A stretch of DNA of 64,000 nt. It comes from G965279335 sp965279285 (GTDB lineage: Bacteria > Pseudomonadota > Gammaproteobacteria > DSM-16500). Below are positions 50,899 through 59,574 of the stretch, one piece after another. The notes under the pieces were generated by a model. The model was not told the DNA's origin. It was given only the letters and a program-made list of their open reading frames with translations, and ran no database searches. Location: the NCBI GenBank assembly GCA_965279285.1, contig OZ257148.1, positions 1,488,001 through 1,552,000 on the forward strand, in the 5' to 3' direction. The position numbers were made by a program, and so were the translations under genes. The first letter of the stretch is position 1; each line of letters starts with the position of its first letter.

Positions 50899-52473
50899 CT
50901 ATTGCTCAATAAACTGTGCAAGCAATTTTCCAAGATCAGTTTTTGAAATAGGTTTAATAGCAACTTGGTTAGCACCCGCGGATAAACATTGTTGACGGTC
51001 ATCTTCTTCTGAGTAGCCTGTGAGAGCAACAATAGGTATGGTTACGTTGGTGGTGTATTGTTCTCTAATTATTTTAATTAGCTGAAAGCCACTTATATCA
51101 GGTAAGCCTATATCAACAAAAATAATATCATAACTTTTTTTCATGGCATCTAAAGCTTCTGATCCACACTGTGCTATATCTACTTTACAACCTAACTCCT
51201 CTAACATTTGTTTGTGAATAATTTGAATAAGAATGTCATCTTCAATAAGCAAGGTTTGATATTTTTTTTCTTGTGTGCTGAGAGAGTGTTTTGAGTTGTT
51301 AAGTAACGGTGTTGGTAAGTTGAGTGCAAAGGAAAATGTAGAGCCTTCATTTACGTTGCTTTTTACTTCTATTTTGCTTCCCATTAATATAATTAATTTT
51401 TTTACGATGGATAGCCCTAAGCCAGTTCCAGTTAAATTTTTATTACGTTGATAAGCATCGTTAACTTGATAAAAACGTTTAAATATTTTATCTAGCTCAT
51501 GCGGCGGAATACCGATGCCAGTATCTTCAACTGAAATATTAAGTTGGGTAAACCCAGGTGGATTGTGTAAGCAATGTGTTCGTAAGATGACATGGCCGGT
51601 GTGAGTAAATTTAATGGCATTTGCAACTAAATTTACAATGATTTGGCGTAATGCACCGCTGTCCGCCACAATATTTTCTGGCGTATTTGGATCATATTCT
51701 AAAGAGAGTATTATTTTTTTTAACTTAGCCGTACCGCTAAGCATATTGATAATATCAATGATTAATTTTTTTAACTCAAAGGAGTGTGGCAATAAGTTAT
51801 AATTATTTGTTTCAAGTTTATTATAGTCGAGTAAATTATTGATTAAAGATAATAAGTAAGATCCTGAATCAATAATATGTTGGATATAGCGGGCTCTTTC
51901 TATATCGGTTAAATTATCTTGCTCTAAAAAACCGACAAAGCCTAGTATGCTAGTGAGTGGAGTTCTTAGTTCATGGCTAATCATGGCTAAAAATTTTGTT
52001 TTATCTTTATTGGCAGCTTCAGCTTTTTTCTTAGCAATTCGCAGGTTTTTTTCTATTTGTTTTCGTGCGGTAATATCGAGAGAAATACCTAAGACACCTT
52101 GAATTTGACCGTTACTGTCATAGAGTGGTGTTTTTTGAGTTAAGTAATAAGCAGGCTGGCCATGAGTATCATTTCCTTCTTCCTCTATACGTAGCTCTTG
52201 TTTGCTCTCTATTATTTGTAAATCAATACGGCGTAATTCTTTTGCATACTCGGGGCCGAGTAATTCTAAATCAGTTTTTCCAACTATTTCATGGGGAGAA
52301 TTTAATTTTAATACTTTAGCAACATTATTATTGCAGCCCATGTAGCGACTATTAAGATCTTTCCAATAAATATGTCCTGGCATCATAGAAATAATAAATT
52401 TTAAAGTATCAACTTCTTTTTGTAGTTGAACAATGAGTTCATCACTATTATTTTGGTCAGGATTATTTTTCAT
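50899..52473 (-). CDS. Hybrid sensor histidine kinase (PAS-HisKA-HATPase-receiver)
   Basis: A 524-residue cytoplasmic kinase without membrane segments. A PAS domain at about 25-140 (MPGHIYWKDLNSRYMGCNNN), a short coiled linker, HisKA with AMISHELRTPLTSILGF (phospho-His near 167), HATPase with DSGALRQIIVNLVANAIKFT, DTGIGIPPHELDKIF and GTGLGLSIVKKLI, and a C-terminal receiver domain (TLLIEDDILIQIIHKQMLEE, phospho-Asp in IIFVDIGLPDISG). It probably passes phosphate onward via a separate HPt protein. PAS ligand unknown. It converges on sspB and is ten bases downstream of the BON-domain gene. Confidence 0.93.
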   Translation of the reverse strand: MKNNPDQNNSDELIVQLQKEVDTLKFIISMMPGHIYWKDLNSRYMGCNNNVAKVLKLNSPHEIVGKTDLELLGPEYAKELRRIDLQIIESKQELRIEEEGNDTHGQPAYYLTQKTPLYDSNGQIQGVLGISLDITARKQIEKNLRIAKKKAEAANKDKTKFLAMISHELRTPLTSILGFVGFLEQDNLTDIERARYIQHIIDSGSYLLSLINNLLDYNKLETNNYNLLPHSFELKKLIIDIINMLSGTAKLKKIILSLEYDPNTPENIVADSGALRQIIVNLVANAIKFTHTGHVILRTHCLHNPPGFTQLNISVEDTGIGIPPHELDKIFKRFYQVNDAYQRNKNLTGTGLGLSIVKKLIILMGSKIEVKSNVNEGSTFSFALNLPTPLLNNSKHSLSTQEKKYQTLLIEDDILIQIIHKQMLEELGCKVDIAQCGSEALDAMKKSYDIIFVDIGLPDISGFQLIKIIREQYTTNVTIPIVALTGYSEEDDRQQCLSAGANQVAIKPISKTDLGKLLAQFIEQ

Positions 52474-52482
52474 AGAGAATGA

Positions 52483-53079
52483 TTATGTTCTGCTTATACG
52501 TAAGTAAGTAAATATTTTTACTACATTTTGTACGCCATCTGTTTCTCTGGCGATATCAACGGCTATATTTGCTTGGTCATGTAGTAGCATACCCATAAGA
52601 AAAACAGTGCCATTTTCAGTGACCACTTTGATTTGATTGGGATCAATATCATTCATGGCAATCAGTTTAGTCTTAATCTTGCTGGTAATCCAGGCGTCAC
52701 TAGCACGTACCAGACTAGAAGTGGGATAAGCAATTTGAGTAAGATTATACACTTTTTTTACATTTGGAATTTTTTCAATAATTGCAGTCACTTCATTGCG
52801 TTTTTCTTTGGAGGGTATTTGTCCAGCAATTAAAACTTCTTGATGGAACGTAGCAATGGCAATATTGGTGTTATTGAAACGGTCTGTGTCACGATAAAGT
52901 TTGCGATAAGCTTGGGTAGTAATATAGCTATCACTTAAGGTTTTTTGAATATGGCCATGATTATAGGCAACTTGAGCGCCTGTCATTGCAGCATCAACAC
53001 AGCCCTGCATTAAGGTGAAAGCAAGGGCCATTAATAGTAATCGTTTCAATGTGATAGCCATTTTTTTATTCATCGGCAT
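52483..53079 (-). CDS. BON-domain lipoprotein (DolP-like, second copy)
   Basis: A 198-residue exported protein with signal peptide and lipobox (LLLMALAFTLMQGC). Two BON domains follow: one around FHQEVLIAGQIPSKEKRNEV and KVYNLTQIA, the second around VVTENGTVFLMGMLLHDQAN and DGVQNVVKIF. It is closely similar in layout to the adjacent gene at 53096, so a tandem duplication of dolP is likely. It should sit in the outer membrane and contribute to envelope integrity, as DolP does. Confidence 0.85.
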   Translation of the reverse strand: MPMNKKMAITLKRLLLMALAFTLMQGCVDAAMTGAQVAYNHGHIQKTLSDSYITTQAYRKLYRDTDRFNNTNIAIATFHQEVLIAGQIPSKEKRNEVTAIIEKIPNVKKVYNLTQIAYPTSSLVRASDAWITSKIKTKLIAMNDIDPNQIKVVTENGTVFLMGMLLHDQANIAVDIARETDGVQNVVKIFTYLRISRT

Positions 53080-53095
53080 ATTTGTTTAATCCAGA

Positions 53096-53668
53096 TTAAT
53101 TTTTATATTGAAAAATTTTCACCACTTTTTGTACGCCATCCACTTGTCTGGCAATGTCGACTGTTATATCAGCTTGATCATGAGTGACTAGCCCCATTAA
53201 GTATACAGCACCATTTTCAGTGACTACTTTTATTGTGCCTGATCGCAGGTCTTTGGTTGTTAGCATGATGGATTTAATTTTTGCAGTAATCCAGGCGTCG
53301 CTGGCCTGACTTAATGAGGAGGTGGGTCCTTTAATAGTAATTTGGTTGTATACGCGAGTAATATTTGGAATGCTGCGAGTTAATGTTTCCGCTTTTTCGC
53401 GTAAGCTCGTGCTTGTTGTTTCACCAGTTAATAAGACTACACCATTAAAACACGTGACATTAATGTGAGTGCTGTCATTATCAAGTGCCGGGTGTGATTT
53501 TATTTGATTGGTGACAGAGTTTGCCATTCTTTGGTCATCTAATACGGCTTCTACTTTTCGATGATCATAGACTACGGCAATTCCAGCAGCGCCTGCTGCA
53601 GCCCCAACTAAAAAACAAGCATTTAAGGGTAAGGTCAAAGTCATGATAAGTAGTAGTTTTTTAATCAT
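53096..53668 (-). CDS. dolP: Outer-membrane lipoprotein DolP (YraP)
   Basis: A 190-residue lipoprotein: signal peptide KKLLLIMTLTLPLNAC, then VVYDHRKVEAVLDDQRMANS and two BON domains (NVTCFNGVVLLTGETTS, KVVTENGAVYLMGLVTHDQA). DolP maintains outer-membrane integrity, partly through BAM. ATG 53668 overlaps the end of diaA by four bases; the longer frame to 53722 lacks a signal peptide. Gene order diaA-dolP matches E. coli. Confidence 0.93.
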   Translation of the reverse strand: MIKKLLLIMTLTLPLNACFLVGAAAGAAGIAVVYDHRKVEAVLDDQRMANSVTNQIKSHPALDNDSTHINVTCFNGVVLLTGETTSTSLREKAETLTRSIPNITRVYNQITIKGPTSSLSQASDAWITAKIKSIMLTTKDLRSGTIKVVTENGAVYLMGLVTHDQADITVDIARQVDGVQKVVKIFQYKN

Positions 53669-54270
53669 ATAACAATTTCTCCGTGGCCAAATAATTGATG
53701 ATCGACTATATCGCAAATGCAATGAATAATAAGTAAATGTGTTTCTTGGATACGAGCAGTTTCAGATGCGGGTACGCGTATTTCAATATCATTATTTTGT
53801 AAGGTTCCCGGGATTTTACCACCATCGTAGCCTGTGAGGGCAATAACAATCATGTCTCTATCGTGTGCTGCTTTAATGGCATGTAGAATATTAGCTGAAT
53901 TACCACTGGTTGATATTGCTAATAATATATCGCCGGCTTGGCCTAGTGCGCGTATTTGTTTTGCAAATACTTCGTTATAGTGATAATCGTTAGCAATTGA
54001 AGTCAGAGCAGCAATATCTGCGGTTAATGCAATGGCAGGTAAGCTAGGGCGTTCATGTTTAAAGCGGTTTAACATTTCGGAAGAAAAATGCATGGCATCA
54101 CAGGCAGAGCCGCCATTGCCACAGCTTAATATTTTATGTCCATCCAATAGGCTTTGCAGGACTTTTTCGCAAGCAGTCACAATAGTGGGTAACACAGTAT
54201 CAGCAGTGTTTATTTTAGTTTGAATATTTTCACTAAAATTGTGACGGACACGATCTAGCAAGGCGCTCAT
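53665..54270 (-). CDS. diaA: DnaA initiator-associating protein DiaA (SIS domain)
   Basis: A 201-residue SIS-domain protein that binds DnaA and promotes orderly replication initiation in E. coli. It has KILSCGNGGSACDAMHFSSE, ERPSLPAIALTADIAALTSI, ILLAISTSGNSANILHAIKA and IALTGYDGGKIPG. It is related to GmhA, but its place between yraN and dolP and the ERPSLPAIAL and YDGGKIPG blocks point to DiaA. Confidence 0.88.
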   Translation of the reverse strand: MSALLDRVRHNFSENIQTKINTADTVLPTIVTACEKVLQSLLDGHKILSCGNGGSACDAMHFSSEMLNRFKHERPSLPAIALTADIAALTSIANDYHYNEVFAKQIRALGQAGDILLAISTSGNSANILHAIKAAHDRDMIVIALTGYDGGKIPGTLQNNDIEIRVPASETARIQETHLLIIHCICDIVDHQLFGHGEIVI

Positions 54271-54282
54271 AGTAAAGTCCAG

Positions 54283-54645
54283 TTAAAAGTTATCGGCATA
54301 AAATGCATTTTTAATCCACTCAATCTGTTGAAGGTTAATTCCAATAACATCAAAGCGACAATTAACGTTGTCATGCCATTTTTTCTTTTGTAAATAATAG
54401 TTTGCAGCTTTAATAATTTTTTTTTGTTTATATAGGTCTACGCTTTCTAAGGTCTCAATGATGTTTTTATTGCGACTGCGTACTTCTACAAAAACAATTT
54501 CTTCAGTATCTTGCATGATTAAATCAATTTCACCAACCTGACAATTAAAATTTTGTTGCAATAGCAATAATCCTTTGGACTGTAAATAATGACAGGCCAT
54601 ATTTTCTGCATTATTGCCTTGTACTTTAGTGTTCAGGTTGGCCAT
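54283..54645 (-). CDS. yraN: YraN-family endonuclease-fold protein (UPF0102)
   Basis: A 120-residue protein of the UPF0102 family with a restriction-endonuclease-like core: GNNAENMACHYLQSKGLLLL, NFNCQVGEIDLIMQDTEEIV and FVEVRSRNK supply the E, D and E-x-R positions. Biological role unknown. It overlaps lpoA by about 20 bases. ATG 54645 is preferred over the preceding GTG. Confidence 0.92.
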   Translation of the reverse strand: MANLNTKVQGNNAENMACHYLQSKGLLLLQQNFNCQVGEIDLIMQDTEEIVFVEVRSRNKNIIETLESVDLYKQKKIIKAANYYLQKKKWHDNVNCRFDVIGINLQQIEWIKNAFYADNF

Positions 54646-56020
54646 CACGTATTGTAGTCCATGGTAAACGACGGAAAATTTGGTGTTTATTATTCAATGT
54701 CATTGCCCCAGTTGCACCATAAATAGGAAAATGAGGTAGCAGCGTTAATCGCGGAATAGAATTGCTGACCGTATAGGCATCCGCGCCTACAGCATATAAT
54801 CGATTACTATTTTTTCCATTGTTGTGGAATATCCAGGGAATGTCAGCAAAAGTAACGCCATTAATATCAAGATCAGTTTGTGGTGCTGGTATTCCAGAAT
54901 AAACAACCGAGGTTGCATAAATTGGAATATTATTAATGTAATAATATCTTAATAAAGGTACTACTTGGCGCGCAGCTTGTGGCGGCGTGAGTAGAAAAAT
55001 AATATCAAAATCATGGCGACGTTCATGTTCGAGTACTGTTTTATCATTATCTAACGGCTTTTTATCGTTATCTAATTTAATATTAATGTGTAGTAGTTTG
55101 GCTATTGCTTGGCTTAAATTAGTTTTAGAGTTGATGTACAGTACGTCTTCTACACTGCCACCGTCTGCTTGCCAGCGTGAGCTTAATTCTTTTACTACCC
55201 GTTTTCCCCAAGCGTTATCCGTGGTAATAATGAGTGCGTGTGTATGGCCGGTTTCTCGCGCTTTATCTGCAAGTTGCTGTGCTTCATCAATGGGTGACAA
55301 ACCATATTCATAGAGATTGGTAGGGAGTGAGCCAAAACCAACATCTGTGTAATTAAGTGCGAGAGTGGGGATGCTAAAAGTTGCTTGGTTAATGAGAGTT
55401 TGTACATGCTCTTTTGTTAGCGGGCCGACAATAAAATCAGCGCCTTCTGTTTGTGCTTTTTGATAGAGTGTTAAAATGGTATTGGTAGCAAGATTGGTAT
55501 CATAAAAAGCGATGGTTTGTTTGGTATGAATTTTAGATTGATTAGTGTAATAAGTATTTAAAAAACCATCACGGATAACTTTTCCTTGCTGCGCGAGTGG
55601 GCCGGATAGCGGAAGTAAAATAGCAAGATGCTGTGGTGTAGCTGAATTGTTAATTTGCGTTAAGATTGTGTTGTTAGGAAATAGAGTGTTGGCTGGATGA
55701 TTAGGATATTCTGCGCGCCAACTTAATAATGCTTCAATTAAGCTTGCCGTGTTACCATTATTTCTTTTACTCATAATGGCCAGCTTAGACCAACCAGCAA
55801 TGGTAGGATTGGTTGTGTCGGTAGTTTCTAATTTTTTAAGTGGGATGTGTTGGAGTTTGTTCCAAACAGTTATAGGATTGCCTTCCCAGATTCTAATATC
55901 GTTGGCAGAAACTGCTGATTGATGATTATCAGCGTATAAAAATGAGTCTGTATTTCCGCAGCTGTTAAGAGTCAGCACAGTGAAGAGGAAGAATGATAGT
56001 TTTAATATATTTTTTGGCAT
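54626..56020 (-). CDS. lpoA: Penicillin-binding protein activator LpoA
   Basis: A lipoprotein of about 464 residues (signal peptide KNILKLSFFLFTVLTLNSC, lipobox Cys near 20). An N-terminal helical domain of about 130 residues is followed by a periplasmic-binding-protein-like domain: LAILLPLSGPLAQQGKVIRD, EGADFIVGPLTKEHVQTLIN, FGSLPTNLYEYGLSPIDEAQ and HALIITTDNAWGKRVVKEL. E. coli LpoA activates PBP1A from the outer membrane; here the N-terminal TPR part is clearly shorter. ATG 56020 is chosen for the signal peptide. It is divergent from rsmI. Confidence 0.9.
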   Translation of the reverse strand: MPKNILKLSFFLFTVLTLNSCGNTDSFLYADNHQSAVSANDIRIWEGNPITVWNKLQHIPLKKLETTDTTNPTIAGWSKLAIMSKRNNGNTASLIEALLSWRAEYPNHPANTLFPNNTILTQINNSATPQHLAILLPLSGPLAQQGKVIRDGFLNTYYTNQSKIHTKQTIAFYDTNLATNTILTLYQKAQTEGADFIVGPLTKEHVQTLINQATFSIPTLALNYTDVGFGSLPTNLYEYGLSPIDEAQQLADKARETGHTHALIITTDNAWGKRVVKELSSRWQADGGSVEDVLYINSKTNLSQAIAKLLHINIKLDNDKKPLDNDKTVLEHERRHDFDIIFLLTPPQAARQVVPLLRYYYINNIPIYATSVVYSGIPAPQTDLDINGVTFADIPWIFHNNGKNSNRLYAVGADAYTVSNSIPRLTLLPHFPIYGATGAMTLNNKHQIFRRLPWTTIRDGQPEH

Positions 56021-56071
56021 ATGGACTACTATAGATATGAAGTTAAAAGACAATAAAAGATACCATTGTGC

Positions 56072-56926
56072 ATGATGAAGATAAATATTCAAGGAATAAT
56101 GTATGTGGTCGCAACTCCTCTTGGTAATCGCCAAGATATTACTTTGCGGGCGATTGAGACGTTAAAAAAAGTTGATGTGATAGCAGCAGAAGATACCCGA
56201 CATTCCTTGCCATTGCTACAACATTTTAATATCAATAAACCAATTCTCGCGCTGCATGAACATAATGAGCGAGAGCAGGCAGAAAAACTGGTAGAGCGCC
56301 TTCGACAAGGTGAATCAGTTGCTTTAATTAGCGATGCTGGAACTCCATTGATCAGCGATCCAGGGTATTATTTGGTCCAAGCCGTAAGAGAGGCTGGGAT
56401 TGTTATCGTACCTATTCCTGGTGCTTGTGCGGCTATTGCAGCCCTTAGTGTGGCGGGTTTACCAACAGACCGTTTTGTATTTGAAGGTTTTTTACCAGCA
56501 AAATCACAATCACGCTTACTGCGTTTACAAGCTTTAATTGAAGAGTCACGCACAATGATTTTTTATGAGGCTCCGCATCGCATTTGTGATTTATTAGCGG
56601 ATTTATTTAAAATTTTTGGCGGTGAACGTCGAGTGGTCATAGCGCGTGAATTAACTAAGTTATTTGAAACGATCTATTCAGCAAAATTAAGTGAATTGAT
56701 TGATTGGGTTGCTGCAGACGCTAATCAACAACGGGGTGAAATGGTTGTGATAGTGGCTGGTAGAGAAAAAATGACTGAAGAAATGAGCTCAACCACGGTG
56801 GATGAAATTTTAATTCTACTTTTAAGTGAAGTTTCAGTGAAAAAAGCGGCAGAACTGGCAGCAAAGCTCACGGGAAAGCGAAAAAACGAGCTTTATCAGC
56901 GTGCCTTAGGGTTAAAAAATGTCTAA
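56072..56926 (+). CDS. rsmI: 16S rRNA 2'-O-methyltransferase RsmI
   Basis: A 284-residue SAM-dependent enzyme modifying C1402 of 16S rRNA. It has YVVATPLGNRQDITLRAIET, VIAAEDTRHSLPLL, ALISDAGTPLISDPGYYLVQ and AIAALSVAGLPTDRFVFEGF. Start is uncertain: ATG 56072 or 56075 is used, while ATG 56099 matches the family beginning and has AAGGA four bases ahead. It is divergent from lpoA, with rnpB downstream. Confidence 0.95.
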   Translation: MMKINIQGIMYVVATPLGNRQDITLRAIETLKKVDVIAAEDTRHSLPLLQHFNINKPILALHEHNEREQAEKLVERLRQGESVALISDAGTPLISDPGYYLVQAVREAGIVIVPIPGACAAIAALSVAGLPTDRFVFEGFLPAKSQSRLLRLQALIEESRTMIFYEAPHRICDLLADLFKIFGGERRVVIARELTKLFETIYSAKLSELIDWVAADANQQRGEMVVIVAGREKMTEEMSSTTVDEILILLLSEVSVKKAAELAAKLTGKRKNELYQRALGLKNV

Positions 56927-56978
56927 TATTCGATAAAAAAACTTACTCAATGGTTAAAAATAGGCTATCCTTGGCTTA

Positions 56979-57330
56979 TGAGAGTTGACCGAAGCAGTCG
57001 CTCTTTGAAATTTATTTCAAAGGGAGGAAAGTCCGGGCTCCATAGGGCAGAGTGCCAGGTAACGCCTGGGAGGTGTGAGCCTACGGAAAGTGCCACAGAA
57101 AATAGACTACCAAGTATTTATATTTGGCAAAGGTGAAAAGGTGCGGTAAGAGCGCACCGCGGAATTGGCAACAATGACGGCACGGTAAACCCCACTCGGA
57201 GCAAGACCAAATAGGAACTCACTGACGCGGCCCGCGTTGAGTTCGGGTAGGTCGCTTGAGGTGTTTGGTGACAAGCATCCCAGATGAATGACTGTTCACG
57301 ACAGAACCCGGCTTATTGATCGGCTCTCAT
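56979..57330 (+). ncRNA. rnpB: RNase P RNA
   Basis: About 352 bases folding from TGAGAGTTGACC to GATCGGCTCTCAT, which pair to close the molecule. Conserved blocks include GAGGAAAGTCCGGGCTCCAT, AGGGCAGAGTGCCAGGTAAC, CACAGAAAATA and CCCGGCTTATTGATCGGCTC. It is a bacterial type A RNase P RNA. A T-rich stretch after 57330 may end transcription. Confidence 0.95.
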
Positions 57331-57352
57331 TTCTTTTTTAGTATTTCTAATG

Positions 57353-57502
57353 ATAACTATTCAGCGACAAGGGCACGCTTGCGTGTAGCACTTAAAATAC
57401 CGCTCCAAGCGAAACATCCCTGTTTTATGCTTGCCATCCATGGCAAGCAAGTCGCTCTATTTTAAGTGCTACACGCAAGCGTGCCCTTGTCGCTGAATAG
57501 TT
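57353..57502. repeat. Long palindromic element, type B copy 2
   Basis: Begins ATAACTATTCAGCGACAAGG and ends CCTTGTCGCTGAATAGTT. The central core with CCGCTCCAAGCGAAACATCC and TTGCCATCCATGGCAAG is shared almost exactly with the copy at 1193-1344, while the arms differ completely but are again complementary to each other. It lies between rnpB and the mraZ operator. The rest of the gene-free stretch 57331-57817 holds the mraZ control region and nothing else recognised. Confidence 0.88.
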
Positions 57503-57720
57503 CCTTCTATTATCTTATGACTTTCAGCATCTTGCTTGAGCAGTCTAATTATTCTTTGTTAACTCCCATTTTTCACTTCTGCAAAAGCAGACGTCTTCAT
57601 TTTTTGTCGCGTAATTCACAAACAAATCGATCAATATTCAATCATTCCCTTAATCCTAGCCCCCATTAGTGAGATTTTTATCGTAAGAAATCGATAAATT
57701 GAGCCGAAAATTAATATTTT

Positions 57721-57760
57721 GTGGTAAAAAGTGGTTTATCGTGGGGGATTGTGGTATAAC
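57721..57760 (+). promoter_or_regulatory. MraZ operator: four GTGG repeats in 10-base phase, with -10 box
   Basis: Four consecutive decamers start GTGGTAAAAA, GTGGTTTATC, GTGGGGGATT and GTGGTATAAC. GTGG-type direct repeats at 10-base spacing are the known binding site of MraZ upstream of its own gene. The last repeat includes TATAAC, a likely -10 box (17 bases after TGGTTT), so MraZ binding would block the promoter. mraZ starts 58 bases downstream. Confidence 0.78.
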
Positions 57761-57817
57761 TATCCATAAGGGATAGTGTAATGGTTTAAGGATTTCCGGA
57801 CATAAGAGGTAGGCAAC

Positions 57818-58276
57818 ATGTTTCGAGGCGTCAACGGAATAAACATCGATGCAAAAGGTCGGATTGTAGTCCCGACTCGCTATCGCGAGCGTTTAGGACA
57901 AGAGGCCACTAGCAACGTTGTACTGACGATCGATACTGAAGAACGTTGTTTACTCTTATATCCACTAGTAGCTTGGGAAGAAATAGAAAATAAATTAGCC
58001 CAACTACCTAGTTTTAATCCCGCGGCGCGTCGAATACAACGATTATTAATCGGCCATGCTACAGAAGTAGAGTTAGATACGCATGGCCGTATACTTGTAC
58101 CACCTCTGTTACGCGAATATGCAGGGTTATCAAAACTTGCGATGTTAGTGGGACAAGGGAAGAAGCTAGAGTTATGGGATGAACAACATTGGCAAGAAAG
58201 ACGTAGCCAATGGTTAGCAGAGGAGTCTGATCAAAGTTCAGCTTTGCCAGACGAAGTTAAATCGTTGTCATTATAA
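57818..58276 (+). CDS. mraZ: Division and cell-wall cluster regulator MraZ
   Basis: A 152-residue protein with two AbrB-like MraZ repeats: FRGVNGINIDAKGRIVVPTR, then YRERLGQE, and ATEVELDTHGRILVPPLLRE with YAGLSKLAMLVGQGKKLELW. In E. coli it represses its own operon. The repeats at 57721-57760 are its likely binding site. First gene of the mra/mur cluster; GAGGTAG precedes the ATG. Confidence 0.96.
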   Translation: MFRGVNGINIDAKGRIVVPTRYRERLGQEATSNVVLTIDTEERCLLLYPLVAWEEIENKLAQLPSFNPAARRIQRLLIGHATEVELDTHGRILVPPLLREYAGLSKLAMLVGQGKKLELWDEQHWQERRSQWLAEESDQSSALPDEVKSLSL

Positions 58277-58303
58277 TTTGGATAATTTATGGTGGCATGC
58301 AGA

Positions 58304-59242
58304 ATGACAAAAACGACTTACCAACATCAACCAGTTTTACTGGCTGAAGTATTACAACATTTAATGATTAAACCCGATGGAGTTTATGTTGATGCAACTT
58401 TTGGTCGGGGTGGGCATGCGCAAGCAGTGCTTGATAACTTAGGGCCTGAAGGACGTTTTTTAGCAATGGATAAAGATCCTGAAGCCATTGCTTATGCCAA
58501 ACAACACTTTACTTTTGATAAACGGGTTTTAATTTATCATGGTTCATTTGCACAATTAAAAAATTTTTTAGTAACGCAAAACTTATTTGGCAAGATCGAC
58601 GGCATATTAATGGATTTAGGTGTGTCTTCTCCGCAGTTGGATGATCCTCAGCGTGGTTTTAGCTTTCAGCATTCTGGTGCATTAGATATGCGGATGGATG
58701 TCTCTTCAGGCATGGATGCCGCAACATGGATTCAAAAAGTCTCTGAGCAAGAATTAACTCGCGTACTATGGGAATATGGTGAAGAACGTTTTTCACGTCG
58801 TATTGCGCGTGCCATAGTTACTGCTCGAATTGAAACACCGATCACAACGACTCAACAACTTGCTGAGATAGTTTCAGCTGCTCATCCCGCTTGGGAAAGA
58901 GGGAAAAATCCTGCAACCCAAAGTTTTCAAGCAATACGAATTGCGATTAATCACGAGCTAGATGATTTAGAACAGGGATTGGAACAAGCATTGGAAGCAC
59001 TAAAGATCGGTGGCCGATTATTAGTCATTAGTTTTCATTCGTTAGAAGATCGTATTGTTAAACACTTTGTTCAGCATCATGAGCGCGGAGATCATTTTCC
59101 TGCTCGATTGCCGGTAAAACATAAAGACCACACTCCTAGGCTTAAACGGGTAGCGCGCGCTGTTAAACCGTCGGTCGATGAGGTAGTGGGTAATCCCCGA
59201 TCTCGTAGTGCTGTTTTGCGAATTGCGGAGAAGCTATCATGA
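58304..59242 (+). CDS. rsmH: 16S rRNA m4C1402 methyltransferase RsmH
   Basis: A 312-residue SAM-dependent enzyme (MraW). YQHQPVLLAEVLQHL at the start, VDATFGRGGHAQAVLDNLG (SAM site), ILMDLGVSSPQLDDPQRGFS and FHSLEDRIVKHFVQ are diagnostic. It modifies the same nucleotide as RsmI. A start at 58289 with five more residues is possible. It overlaps ftsL by four bases. Confidence 0.96.
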   Translation: MTKTTYQHQPVLLAEVLQHLMIKPDGVYVDATFGRGGHAQAVLDNLGPEGRFLAMDKDPEAIAYAKQHFTFDKRVLIYHGSFAQLKNFLVTQNLFGKIDGILMDLGVSSPQLDDPQRGFSFQHSGALDMRMDVSSGMDAATWIQKVSEQELTRVLWEYGEERFSRRIARAIVTARIETPITTTQQLAEIVSAAHPAWERGKNPATQSFQAIRIAINHELDDLEQGLEQALEALKIGGRLLVISFHSLEDRIVKHFVQHHERGDHFPARLPVKHKDHTPRLKRVARAVKPSVDEVVGNPRSRSAVLRIAEKLS

Positions 59243-59574
59243 ATACAGCAGCCCGATTAGTAGGTCAAAGCAGCTTAACCCGAAGCTGGGTTATTTCAGC
59301 TATTTTAGCTAAAACACAATTTTCATTGGTGATTTTAGTGGCATCTGTGGTAGTTTCTGCACTTAGTGTGGTCTATGTTACCAATAATGCGCGCAGTATT
59401 AACGCAGGTATCCAACAAGCATTAGTAGAGCGCAATAATCTTCATGTTCAATGGGGACAGTTGTTGTTGGAAAAAAGTACATGGGTAACACCGGCTCGAG
59501 TTGAAAAAATTGCAGAAAAAGAGATGAGTATGGTTATTCCCGATAGCAAATCAGTGGTGATTGTAAGCGAGTGA
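59239..59574 (+). CDS. ftsL: Cell division protein FtsL
   Basis: A 111-residue bitopic membrane protein: short cytoplasmic tail, membrane segment LVILVASVVVSALSVVYV at about residues 35-53, then a periplasmic coiled coil (QQALVERNNLHVQWGQLLLE) and VTPARVEKIAEKEMSMV. It is part of the FtsQLB complex. Overlaps rsmH and ftsI by four bases each. Confidence 0.92.
   Translation: MNTAARLVGQSSLTRSWVISAILAKTQFSLVILVASVVVSALSVVYVTNNARSINAGIQQALVERNNLHVQWGQLLLEKSTWVTPARVEKIAEKEMSMVIPDSKSVVIVSE

Noticed and set aside
53665..54270. GmhA (phosphoheptose isomerase)
   Set aside because: The SIS domain fits both, but the position between yraN and dolP and the sequence blocks favour DiaA.
57466..57669. 67-codon plus-strand frame before mraZ
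   Set aside because: It begins inside the right arm of a palindromic element, has no ribosome-binding site and no protein-like pattern.
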